From Bacillus norwichensis (GTDB lineage Bacteria > Bacillota > Bacilli > Bacillales > Bacillaceae_C), in contig NZ_JACSPV010000011.1 in the NCBI RefSeq assembly GCF_014836955.1, positions 62,001-126,000 on the forward strand: a stretch of DNA of 64,000 nucleotides, read 5' to 3'. This document shows positions 46,110 through 53,450 of the stretch, one piece after another. The notes below the pieces were generated by a model, which made no database searches, was not told where the DNA came from, and was given only the letters and a program-made list of their open reading frames with translations. Position 1 is the first letter of the stretch. The number at the start of each line of letters is the position of its first letter. A program made the translations under genes and the position numbers.

Positions 46110-46147
46110 GCCCCTGAGCAGCCATTCGTGCGCAAAGGGGCTTTATG
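46110..46147 (+). terminator. terminator after the yxeA-like gene
   Basis: AGCCCCT and AGGGGCT form a 7-bp stem, followed by TTATG only; termination may be weak. Confidence 0.5.
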
Positions 46148-46183
46148 TTATCGGAAAGCTAAATAAAAAAAATTATAAAGTTT

Positions 46184-46335
46184 TTAACTTCATTCAGCAG
46201 AAATCTCTACTTCAGTAAGTGGTGAGATGGGGGGAACCCCTGCTGAATAACGTGGCGGATGCCACAGATTTTCAGAGGAAATGTATCGAGTGGCGTTCGA
46301 TAAAATCTGGGCGCAAATACGCTAAGGCGAATTTG
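46184..46335 (+). repeat. dispersed structured repeat, copy 4
   Basis: TAACTTCATTCAGCAGAAA, CTTCAGTAAGTGGTGAGATG, GGGGGAACCCC, then TTCAGAGGAAATGTATCGAG and TCTGGGCGCAAATACGCTAAG. The second hairpin has shrunk to GGGG-AA-CCCC. Copies 3 and 4 lie in direct orientation on both sides of the two-component/ABC/YxeA module. Confidence 0.83.
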
Positions 46336-46429
46336 ACTTTGAGAGTGATTAAAAGAAAGAAATGCGCGTCTAACTTCATATGAAAGAAGATAGGCGTTCT
46401 TTTATCTATAATAATGCGGGGACCCCGAA

Positions 46430-46638
46430 ATACTGTCAGAATTCGAGCATATACTGTCCAAAGTCTAGAAAATACTATTCAGGATTCAAAAATACTGTCC
46501 AAAGTCTGGAGAATACTATCCAGGATCCAAAAATACTATCCGTAATCCCGAAATACTGTCTGAAACCAGGAAATCCTACTGCACCTATTTCAAAATTATC
46601 CTCTATAAAGCGCAACTCTTTTGTTCAAGCTATATAGA
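46430..46638. repeat. tandem 20-21 bp repeat array, locus B (7 units) with shared tail
   Basis: Units starting ATACTGTC or ATACTATYC lie at 46430, 46451, 46472, 46492, 46513, 46533 and 46553. The tail from CTGAAACCAGGAAATCC to CAAGCTATATAGAT matches locus A almost exactly. A CCAAAGTCTGGAGA unit at 46492-46512 is the extra one compared with locus A. Confidence 0.88.
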
Positions 46639-46750
46639 TATAGAGGATGCCCTTCATTTTTATTTCTAGCACTTTTAAAAGTCCTATTGTATTAATATAC
46701 AACTATAGTTATAATTATAATAATTCATTGTAATTATAGGAGAGAGTTCT

Positions 46751-48091
46751 ATGGAAAGAAAAAATATTATTATAATAGGCGCGGCAGGAAGAGATTTTCA
46801 CAATTTTAATACGTATTATCGTGATAATGAAACATATAATGTTGTTGCTTTTACAGCAACACAAATTCCGGATATCGATGGACGGAAATATCCAAGTGAA
46901 TTAGCGGGGAAACTTTACCCAAATGGTATTCCCATTTATTCACAAGATCAATTACCAGAGTTGATTAAAGAATTGCAAGTGGATGAGTGTGTTTTTGCGT
47001 ATAGTGATATTGGTTACGAAGCTGTTATGGGCGTGAGTGCGATCGTGAATGCAGCGGGTGCTAACTTCACATTGCTAGGTCCAAACAGCACGATGTTAAA
47101 AAGCAATAAGCCCGTCATTTCCGTTTGCGCTGTGCGAACTGGAACTGGAAAAAGTCAAACGTCGCGCAAAATTATCGAAACGCTGTTGGAGCATGATTTA
47201 AAAGTCATTGCAGTAAGACACCCGATGCCATACGGTGATCTAAATGCACAACGTGTTCAGCGTTTTGCGACAGTGGAAGATTTAAAGAAACACAATTGTA
47301 CAATCGAAGAAATGGAAGAATACGAACCACATGTAGCACGAGGAAATGTGGTGTATGCTGGCGTTGATTATGCAGACATTTTGGCAGCAGCTGAACATGA
47401 TCCAGATGGCTGTGACGTTATTTTATGGGATGGGGGAAATAATGACTTCTCTTTCTATAAGCCTGACTTAGCTGTTACGGTCTTGGACCCGCACCGACCG
47501 GGCCATGAGCTGAAATATTACCCTGGTGAAGTGTGTTTGAGAACCACTGATGTGGCCATCATTAACAAAGTGGATAGTGCATCAGAGGAAGCCGTTCAAA
47601 TCGTAGAAAACAATATAAAATTTGCCAGTCCAAATAGCACGATTATTAAAGCTGAATCGAAGATTACAGTCGATCAACCTGAAAGTATTATTGGAAAACG
47701 CGTGTTAGTCGTTGAAGATGGTCCGACGTTGACACATGGAGAAATGAAACTTGGTGCAGGTATAGTCGCAGCTAAACGTTTGGGAGCAAAAGAAATCATT
47801 GACCCGCGTCCGTTCACAGTAGGAACATTAACCGAAACGTTTAATAAATATGAACATATTGGAAATGTCCTTCCGGCAATGGGATACGGCGAACAGCAAT
47901 TAAAAGATCTTGAAGAAACGATTAATAAGTCCGACTGCGATGCAGTGATCATTGGAACCCCGATTGATTTAACTCGCGTCATTTCAATTAATAAACCGTG
48001 CACACGTGTACACTATGATTTAGATGAAATGGGCAGCCCGAATTTAAAAGATATTTTAAAAGATTTTATCCAAGAACATAAGCTTGTGTAA
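46751..48091 (+). CDS. cyclic 2,3-diphosphoglycerate synthetase-like P-loop protein
   Basis: 446 residues. N-terminal Rossmann-like IIGAAGRDFHNFNTYYRD, P-loop VRTGTGKSQTSRKI near residue 135, and DGGNNDFSF and DPHRPGHELKYYPGE blocks that match the archaeal cpgs-like/GTPase family, annotated in bacteria as cyclic 2,3-diphosphoglycerate synthase. The bacterial role is not established. It stands alone with its own ribosome binding site GGAGAG and downstream terminator. Confidence 0.8.
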   Translation: MERKNIIIIGAAGRDFHNFNTYYRDNETYNVVAFTATQIPDIDGRKYPSELAGKLYPNGIPIYSQDQLPELIKELQVDECVFAYSDIGYEAVMGVSAIVNAAGANFTLLGPNSTMLKSNKPVISVCAVRTGTGKSQTSRKIIETLLEHDLKVIAVRHPMPYGDLNAQRVQRFATVEDLKKHNCTIEEMEEYEPHVARGNVVYAGVDYADILAAAEHDPDGCDVILWDGGNNDFSFYKPDLAVTVLDPHRPGHELKYYPGEVCLRTTDVAIINKVDSASEEAVQIVENNIKFASPNSTIIKAESKITVDQPESIIGKRVLVVEDGPTLTHGEMKLGAGIVAAKRLGAKEIIDPRPFTVGTLTETFNKYEHIGNVLPAMGYGEQQLKDLEETINKSDCDAVIIGTPIDLTRVISINKPCTRVHYDLDEMGSPNLKDILKDFIQEHKLV

Positions 48092-48121
48092 TAAACATCC
48101 GGTAGCAATCAAATATTCTAG

Positions 48122-48157
48122 AAGACTAGCGACAGATCAGTTGCTAGTCTTTTTAAA
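48122..48157 (+). terminator. rho-independent terminator
   Basis: AAGACTAGC and GCTAGTCTT pair around an 11-base loop and are followed by TTT. It ends the cpgs-like gene. Confidence 0.85.
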
Positions 48158-48446
48158 TGTGGGCGTTAAGGAAAGTATTGAAGGTAAACCGCTTCAACTT
48201 GGTTTCATGACCTTATATAGATACGTAGCAAATAACATGCCAGATATTTAGCCTGACTTCGTAACAATCATCTCTCTGGATTTCAGAAAATCGGTGCAAA
48301 GAGGGGGGATGAACAAATTAAAAAGATTAAACAAATGGGCGGGAAATAGTAAAGGGTTCTCGACGTTATTAAAATGTCCCAAAAAAATTTAAAAGGTAGT
48401 ATCATTTTTAGGGTTTTGTGTTCAAGTGTGTAAGCGCCAAAGCACA
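48158..48446. other. gap, no gene seen
   Basis: About 290 bases between convergent genes. No gene, and no hairpin clearly serving the minus-strand pair. Confidence 0.4.
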
Positions 48447-48719
48447 TTAATATTTAAGATTTGAAACACAAAATTTTATTGAGCGTTTTACATAAAGCGA
48501 TGCAATTATTAGTAAGAAAGAAACAACGAGTGATAAAGGAATACTTAAAGCAACCGGGAGAGCAAGATTATGCCAAATACTCATTTTTATTTGTTCCAAA
48601 CCGAATGTTCGTAATATGCCAGCAATCATTGAAATTAACGCACTCAAAATCATTCCTAGGTATAGCACGGATAGGACAGGAATGATTAGTAAGTACAAAA
48701 AAGTGCGTATTAATTTCAT
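48447..48719 (-). CDS. small membrane protein
   Basis: 90 residues with two hydrophobic segments (about 8-35 and 50-75). I do not recognise a named family. Its start overlaps the stop of the bactofilin-like gene by one base, so the two are co-translated and may work together at the membrane. Confidence 0.7.
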   Translation of the reverse strand: MKLIRTFLYLLIIPVLSVLYLGMILSALISMIAGILRTFGLEQIKMSIWHNLALPVALSIPLSLVVSFLLIIASLYVKRSIKFCVSNLKY

Positions 48720-49393
48720 TACTTTTCACTCCTTATGATATGTTGAACTTTAGCATTTGGAGAGATTATATAGTTTTCTGTATAATACAGTGTTTTTATA
48801 TCGCAGTTTTTGTTGACTACCACAACATCCCCTTTAACAATTTCCGCCTCTGTATATGAAAGCCGCAAGTTTCTCCCTTGTATATATTTGCAAATTAGTT
48901 TTTTCTTTAATAATGAAAAAGTATACTTTTCCTTTTCTACACATGCATCATTTGTAATAAGTCGTTCAATCTCACTTTTACCTGCCAATTTTAATTGAAA
49001 GTTTTGCGAATGTATTTCTCTCGCTTGAACAATGCCAGTTGAATCAAATTGTTCCGACTGAAGAGTTTGCTCTATAGTCAGCTTCCCTGAACTTGTAATT
49101 TTTGTTGTTTGCCCATTCCTCATTTTTAAATTGCCTGCATTCACAATTTCTTTTACCTCACAATTGTCTTTTATGGTACATGATCCGGAATTAATTAATT
49201 CATCCGCTGCAACATGAGAATGGAAAGTGCTATATCCGTGAGTGGAGATTTTTTTTAAGTGTACTTTTTGGTATAAAGCAACAGATCCACGAATTTTTAA
49301 AAGCTCACAATCTTTTGCTAAGTCTTTGATATTGCCATTCGTAAGGGTTATACTACGTAGTTTCTGACTTTGTTCATTTGTCATTCGAAACAC
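48719..49393 (-). CDS. bactofilin-like beta-helical protein
   Basis: 224 residues rich in short beta repeats (ITLTNGNIKDLAKDC, ELINSGSCTIKDNCEV, EIVNAGNLKMRNGQ, KITSSGKLTIEQ), the pattern of a polymer-forming bactofilin fold. Bacillus has comparable YhbE/YhbF proteins. It is followed by a small membrane protein and preceded by a MarR gene and an unusual palindrome. The cellular role is open. Confidence 0.68.
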   Translation of the reverse strand: MFRMTNEQSQKLRSITLTNGNIKDLAKDCELLKIRGSVALYQKVHLKKISTHGYSTFHSHVAADELINSGSCTIKDNCEVKEIVNAGNLKMRNGQTTKITSSGKLTIEQTLQSEQFDSTGIVQAREIHSQNFQLKLAGKSEIERLITNDACVEKEKYTFSLLKKKLICKYIQGRNLRLSYTEAEIVKGDVVVVNKNCDIKTLYYTENYIISPNAKVQHIIRSEK

Positions 49394-49397
49394 CTCT

Positions 49398-49450
49398 ATA
49401 CTTTAATTAATATATATTTTATTTATTAAAATATATATTAATTAAAGTAT
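49398..49450. promoter_or_regulatory. perfect 24-bp palindrome upstream of the bactofilin-like gene
   Basis: The arm at 49398-49421 (ATACTTTAATTAATATATAT then TTTA) is exactly complementary to 49427-49450, with a 5-base loop TTTAT. It ends 4 bases before the start codon, so it covers the ribosome binding site region. It could be a MarR-type operator or a hairpin masking translation. Confidence 0.75.
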
Positions 49451-49581
49451 GTTCGTATGATCTTTGTCAAGAACAAAATACATTGTCGGTTTAATCTGCG
49501 TACAATAGAATAATCGAATAAAGGTGTGCCAAAGAAATGCTGGGAAAGGGTGGGAGCCATTTATTTACATATTTGACCAAT

Positions 49582-49614
49582 AAAAAAAGGATTTCAATTT
49601 TATGAAATCCTTAA
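49582..49614 (-). terminator. terminator of the MarR gene
   Basis: On the minus strand AAGGATTTCA and TGAAATCCTT form a stem followed by TTTTTTA. It also has A/T runs on the other side. Confidence 0.82.
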
Positions 49615-50024
49615 AAAATAGTACTCATTAACTTATTAACATCCATTAATACTTTTGCAATATCAGTAAGTTTTTCATGTGAAAATTTCATAAAAATTTC
49701 CTGAACCTTCACTTCACCAATATCCGTTAAAATCACTTTTACTACTCGTCGATCCTCATTTTCTCTTACTCGTTGTATTAAATTCAATTTTTCCAGCTTA
49801 TCACACATCGATGTAACAGCTCCGGGAGTAACATTGAAAAAATCAGCAATTTCAGTTGCCTTCATTCCTCCATTGATTTTCAACTGGAGAAGAAGAATAA
49901 GCTGGTTTTGGGATAATAACTCGCCTTCAGAGAGCATACTTACAAATGATTTAGACTTTTGTTGTATTTCAAGCATTTCTTTCATAATAATTTCTATATT
50001 GTGCGTTTGACTATATTTTGACAT
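49611..50024 (-). CDS. MarR-family transcriptional regulator
   Basis: 137 residues. Winged-helix MarR core: ITLQL-like helix NQLILLLQLKINGGMKATEIADFFNVTPGAVTSMCDKLEKLNLI region and wing RVRENEDRRVVKVILTDIG. It lies directly upstream of the bactofilin-like pair on the same strand and is the natural candidate to bind the 24-bp palindrome there. Confidence 0.9.
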   Translation of the reverse strand: MSKYSQTHNIEIIMKEMLEIQQKSKSFVSMLSEGELLSQNQLILLLQLKINGGMKATEIADFFNVTPGAVTSMCDKLEKLNLIQRVRENEDRRVVKVILTDIGEVKVQEIFMKFSHEKLTDIAKVLMDVNKLMSTIF

Positions 50025-50547
50025 TTTATCACAGCCTAATATTTAATAATTGATATATGGTAAGTTTAACTTAAAAAAACTTTCTTTTCTATTTAGCTTC
50101 AAAATCGTATTGAAAATGAGACTTACTTCAGTCATTTTTACTGTTCTTCTCATTAACATACAACAGATGTAAAAATAGAAACATTTTAGTAACTGTTATC
50201 TTAATCAAGAGAAACTTTTATTGAAGAAATTTAAAGGGATTAACAACATAGATACGCTAATAAGGACTGTAAGGGGGAAGTGATTCTCATTTTGATATAT
50301 CAACGGTGAACCGTACCACATGAAGATGCTATATTTATTTTCGTTATCAATTCGGACAAATTGGGAGCGATAATGAATGAAAGGATATTCTTATAGAAGA
50401 ATGAGTGTTTTTAACATTCCAGTTTCGTGGTCACAAGGACAAAGAAAAAAGCTGAATCCACTGAGCCAGCTTTTTTCTTGTCATCATTCCTTTTCTTATT
50501 TATTTAAGTTCTGGTTCATTATGTTTCAACTTTTTATTACTTTATTA
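50025..50547. other. gap, with a bidirectional terminator at about 50445-50475
   Basis: About 520 bases. AAAAAGCTG and CAGCTTTTTT around a short loop form a terminator that can end the TetR gene from the right. A 103-residue plus-strand frame here runs through the TetR gene's 3' end and is not believed. Confidence 0.5.
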
Positions 50548-51141
50548 TTAAAAATGATTTTCTATTTTTTGCGGCTTCATTTTATGAATGCCTGCAAGAA
50601 AAGTATCAATGATCAGGCCGATGCTGACATCAAGATCGATTGGGATACCAAAGCCATTCTTTTGTTCAAGAGAAGCAAAGCCGTGTAAAATGCTGCGAAG
50701 CCCTCTGGATGCATGAATGGATTCTTCATCGTCGAGATCATAAGCCTGTAGCACACGAACAACAAGGTCAACAATTTTTGAACTAATAAGATTAAATTCT
50801 GCATTGTTCGAATCAGCATTTACCCAAAGAGTTGCTTCATATAATCCAGGATGAGTACGAGCAAAGCTCATATACACTTTACTGATCGCATGAACAGCTT
50901 CATCCTTTGATCGTCCAATCGCAGCTTGTGATAAATGTTTATATAATTCCTCTAATCCATAAATAGCTAAAGCCTCTTGTAAACCCTGTAATCCATCTAC
51001 ATGATTATATAAAGAAGGCGGGCGAATCTTTAATTTTTTTGCTAGTGTTGCTAAGGTTAAAGAGTGTACACCATCAGTGTCAACTATTTCTGTTGCTGCA
51101 GTTAAAATGGTGTTTAAATCTATTTTTGCTTTAGGTGCCAT
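50548..51141 (-). CDS. TetR-family transcriptional regulator
   Basis: 197 residues. N-terminal HTH: LNTILTAATEIVDTDGVHSL, TLATLAKKLKIRPPSLYNHV. The C-terminal part resembles the WHG-type ligand domain (IHASRGLRSILHGFASLEQ). The start at 51141 follows GGAGGATC; upstream in-frame codons lack a site. It follows the metallo-hydrolase gene and likely represses both through the paired operators at 51893-51933. Confidence 0.9.
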   Translation of the reverse strand: MAPKAKIDLNTILTAATEIVDTDGVHSLTLATLAKKLKIRPPSLYNHVDGLQGLQEALAIYGLEELYKHLSQAAIGRSKDEAVHAISKVYMSFARTHPGLYEATLWVNADSNNAEFNLISSKIVDLVVRVLQAYDLDDEESIHASRGLRSILHGFASLEQKNGFGIPIDLDVSIGLIIDTFLAGIHKMKPQKIENHF

Positions 51142-51160
51142 TTTTGATCCTCCATTTTGT

Positions 51161-51874
51161 TCAACTAATTGTTTTCTCAAGCTTAGAAATAGCGAGTTCA
51201 ATTATACTTCCAGGCTGTTTGAGCATTTTTCCATGTCCTACTGCAAGAAGGGAGGGGTTTTGATTTTTAATCTTTATTGCACTTTTTAGTGCAACTTCCT
51301 TATTCCAAGTCGCGATGGCCGGGAAAGGAAATAAAACTTGTGTATGACCGGAAACTGAGACTCCACCTCGAGTTTGAAAAGCATCTCCAGCAATGATTGC
51401 TTTCGTTCGTTCATCAATAAAAGACATTGAGCCAGGGGTATGGCCTGGTGTACTGATCGCTTTCAGCGAGCCAATTCGATCTCCTTCTTGAAGTAACACA
51501 TCTGGCTGTGTTTTGATCTCTCCAGGCTTAGGTACTCCACCTTTTATAGGTGTTTTATTTTCATTTTCATCTAAAGAGCGATCACCTCTTAATAAGCGTT
51601 CGTCCCTTTTGGAAATATAAACCATTACGTCAGGAAGCATCTCCTTTAGTTTATCCAATGAGCCGATATGATCCCCGTGAGCATGTGTTAAAACAATTCG
51701 TGTTAAAGGCTTCCCAATTTTTTGAGCTGTATCAATGATTGATTTATAGCAATTTGGCAGAGCAGTATCTACTAAAGTTAGTTCATTTTCTTCTTCTACA
51801 AAGTAACAACTAACTGGAAAAAGTGTAGGGTAAAAATTTAATTGATGAATAAAACCTTCTTTAACAACCTTCAT
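51161..51874 (-). CDS. metallo-beta-lactamase-fold hydrolase
   Basis: 237 residues. Zinc motif THAHGDHIG near residue 60, the HTPGSMSF histidine, and the IAGDAF aspartate; a C-terminal AVGHGKML histidine completes the dimetal site. Typical of small MBL-fold enzymes including lactonases and glyoxalase II-like proteins. Its promoter carries two operator-like palindromes. Confidence 0.9.
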   Translation of the reverse strand: MKVVKEGFIHQLNFYPTLFPVSCYFVEEENELTLVDTALPNCYKSIIDTAQKIGKPLTRIVLTHAHGDHIGSLDKLKEMLPDVMVYISKRDERLLRGDRSLDENENKTPIKGGVPKPGEIKTQPDVLLQEGDRIGSLKAISTPGHTPGSMSFIDERTKAIIAGDAFQTRGGVSVSGHTQVLFPFPAIATWNKEVALKSAIKIKNQNPSLLAVGHGKMLKQPGSIIELAISKLEKTIS

Positions 51875-51892
51875 TTGTTTACCACCTCATCT

Positions 51893-51940
51893 AACTAATA
51901 ACGTTAGTTTTATTTTAACTAACATAATTAGTTTTGACAA
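51893..51940 (-). promoter_or_regulatory. promoter with two TetR-type operators
   Basis: On the minus strand, -35 TTGTCA (51935-51940) and -10 TAAAAT (51912-51917) are 17 bases apart. Operator 1, AACTAATAACGTTAGTT (51893-51909), follows the -10. Operator 2, AACTAACATAATTAGTT (51917-51933), fills the spacer. Both share the arms AACTAA and TTAGTT. Confidence 0.78.
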
Positions 51941-52151
51941 ACAAAATTTTTTCTAAAATAGTTTGAAAGATCTCTAATTCCTTTTTATCTTTAAAAAAGA
52001 CTAGACCACTAAAATCACTCGATACCTCATTTAGATTCATTACGGAGAACCTTACCACAAATAGGTTGCTGCTTTCTTTAAAATATAATCCCCTAAGTAT
52101 GATTGGGGAGTTGTTAGTAACCATGTTATGTAGGGAGGAGCCGATAGGTCT

Positions 52152-52400
52152 TCAGCTTCTTGAAATAATTTCATCATTAACGTGGTGACAAGTTGTAATT
52201 CCAAGTCTAAATCTAAGCTCCCCCTTTGTATCAATGAGATTTACAATTTTAAGCTCATACTGTTTACCTGTTTCCTCATCAAAACCATCATCTCCATGCC
52301 TTCCTGCCATCTTTTTAAGTCCAAACATTTTTGTTAGGAGTAATTCTCTAAATCCTCCATCATCAAATACACTAATAATATTCTCTTGAGGTACCATCAC
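52152..52400 (-). pseudogene. N-terminal and catalytic part of a PvuII-like restriction endonuclease (inverted fragment)
   Basis: Minus-strand reading gives a stretch like the PvuII core: SVFDDGGFRELLLTKMFGL, GRHGDDGFDEETG, KQYELKIVNL, then TTCHHVNDEIISR. It keeps the D..E-x-K nuclease residues (D in GDDG, E and K in YELK) and the histidine after them. It stops just after IISRS. The continuation lies on the opposite strand at 52390-52707, so the gene is broken by an inversion. The start could lie upstream, but the frame there merges with the other fragment. Confidence 0.62.
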
Positions 52401-52707
52401 AGGATTAGAGTCATATTTCTCTACATGGGAAAACAGACTTAAAGCTGAGGAAAGATTAGAGCATATAAATAACCCTAAATTTAGTTTTGCTGATATTATT
52501 AAAAATGGTATCCTACATTACCATGATAAAAAGTATGATGAGTATTTTAAAGCTCTAGATGAAAACAAGTTTATTAAAAAAGCTAGGAAAATTGAGTTAG
52601 CTGAAAAGTTAGAAAAGGTTAAAATTGTTGATTTAATGAGCGATAAAGTAGAGACCGTAAAGAAAGTAGCAAAAAAGATAAGTAAAGAGCCTACTGAAGG
52701 ACTATAA
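52390..52707 (+). pseudogene. C-terminal part of the PvuII-like restriction endonuclease
   Basis: An open frame without start codon reads GLESYFSTWENRLKAEERL, then HINNPKFSFADIIKNG, aligning with the C-terminal LEFYYDKWERKW ... DINNPKIPVKYVMEHG part of PvuII. It continues into a lysine-rich extension of unclear family and ends at 52707. Together with the inverted fragment this would be a full enzyme apart from ~30-35 residues at the join. A partner methyltransferase is not in the window. Confidence 0.6.
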
Positions 52708-52742
52708 TGAAAATTGTTTTTAACTCTTGATATTTTATTAAA

Positions 52743-52780
52743 AGCACTCATTCCGATTATGGAAAACGAGTGCTCTTTTG
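52743..52780 (+). terminator. rho-independent terminator
   Basis: AGCACTC and GAGTGCT pair around 18 bases and are followed by CTTTTG. It lies after the endonuclease C-terminal fragment and may be its old terminator. Confidence 0.6.
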
Positions 52781-52850
52781 TGTTAATCTACCCAGTTTAA
52801 TGGGTGTAAAATAGTGGTAAGAATAATGTTTATATAAGCAATAATAAAAA

Positions 52851-53069
52851 CTACTCTTTATCTTCTTCAATATGAAATAGTTCATTCATATCACGTATAT
52901 CTAATGCATTCACAATTTTATTTAAATGTTCCAATTGAATTCGTTGCCTTTTTCCATTAGCCAATTCACTTAATGCAGCTTGGCGAATACCAGTTTTAAC
53001 ATGGAGTTGTGTAAGTGATAAGTTATGCTTGTGTAATAAATGATTGAGCTGTAGTGTAACTTTTTTCAT
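52851..53069 (-). CDS. small XRE-type HTH regulator
   Basis: 72 residues, essentially one helix-turn-helix (LNHLLHKHNLSLTQLHVKTG, IRQAALSELANGKRQRIQLE). ATG at 53069 follows GAGAGGG; a longer upstream frame has no start signal. Size and type are like restriction-system controller proteins or antitoxins. It is divergent from the gene at 53165. Confidence 0.85.
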   Translation of the reverse strand: MKKVTLQLNHLLHKHNLSLTQLHVKTGIRQAALSELANGKRQRIQLEHLNKIVNALDIRDMNELFHIEEDKE

Positions 53070-53089
53070 GTTAAATCCCTCTCTATCTA

Positions 53090-53147
53090 TTGACTTTACG
53101 TATAAGCGTATATTATAATCAATGAAATATTTTACGCATAAGAGTAT
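53090..53147. promoter_or_regulatory. promoter with two direct-repeat operators between XRE gene and 77-aa gene
   Basis: TTTACGTATAAGCGTAT (53095-53111) and TTTACGCATAAGAGTAT (53131-53147) differ at two positions and are 36 bases apart. For the plus strand, TTGACT (53090-53095) and TATAAT (53114-53119) are 18 bases apart, with the first repeat in the spacer and the second after the start region. They are the likely binding sites of the XRE protein. Confidence 0.65.
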
Positions 53148-53164
53148 GGAAGAGGTGGATTTAT

Positions 53165-53398
53165 ATGATAAAGGAAAGAGCATCGGAAGATTTATTAGTT
53201 AGAGAATTAAATAGGAAGTTACTTTTTGGAGAAATAGAAGAAAAAGTGCTTAGTGTCACTTATAACTTACTTTCAGATAGGCTATATACTTTAGATGATG
53301 CAATTTCTGAATTAATTGAAACTATTATCTTATTAGAGCGTGAGCAACAAGCAATAGTAGACGAAATTGGTCGTTTGAGAGGGGATAGTCGCCTATAA
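53165..53398 (+). CDS. 77-residue protein of unknown function
   Basis: A charged protein predicted mostly helical (EDLLVRELNRKLLFGEIEEK, ELIETIILLEREQQAIVDEI), suggesting a coiled coil. GAGGTGG precedes the ATG. It is divergently paired with the XRE regulator through the repeat operators, so a toxin-antitoxin or controller role is possible, but no known family is recognised. Confidence 0.6.
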   Translation: MIKERASEDLLVRELNRKLLFGEIEEKVLSVTYNLLSDRLYTLDDAISELIETIILLEREQQAIVDEIGRLRGDSRL

Positions 53399-53450
53399 AG
53401 TTCATCTTATCATTATGTATATAAAGATTTTTTAATTATTTCATTACTAA

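Noticed and set aside
46380-46637. 85-codon frame across the locus B array
   Set aside because: It is a by-product of repeat units read in frame; no ribosome binding site, and locus A does not keep the frame.
50377-50688. 103-codon plus-strand frame
   Set aside because: It lies over the TetR 3' end and terminator and has no protein-like conservation.
51915-52124. 69-codon minus-strand frame after the endonuclease fragment
   Set aside because: It is in frame with the endonuclease fragment beyond a stop, but it matches no family and has no own start signal; kept only as possible debris.
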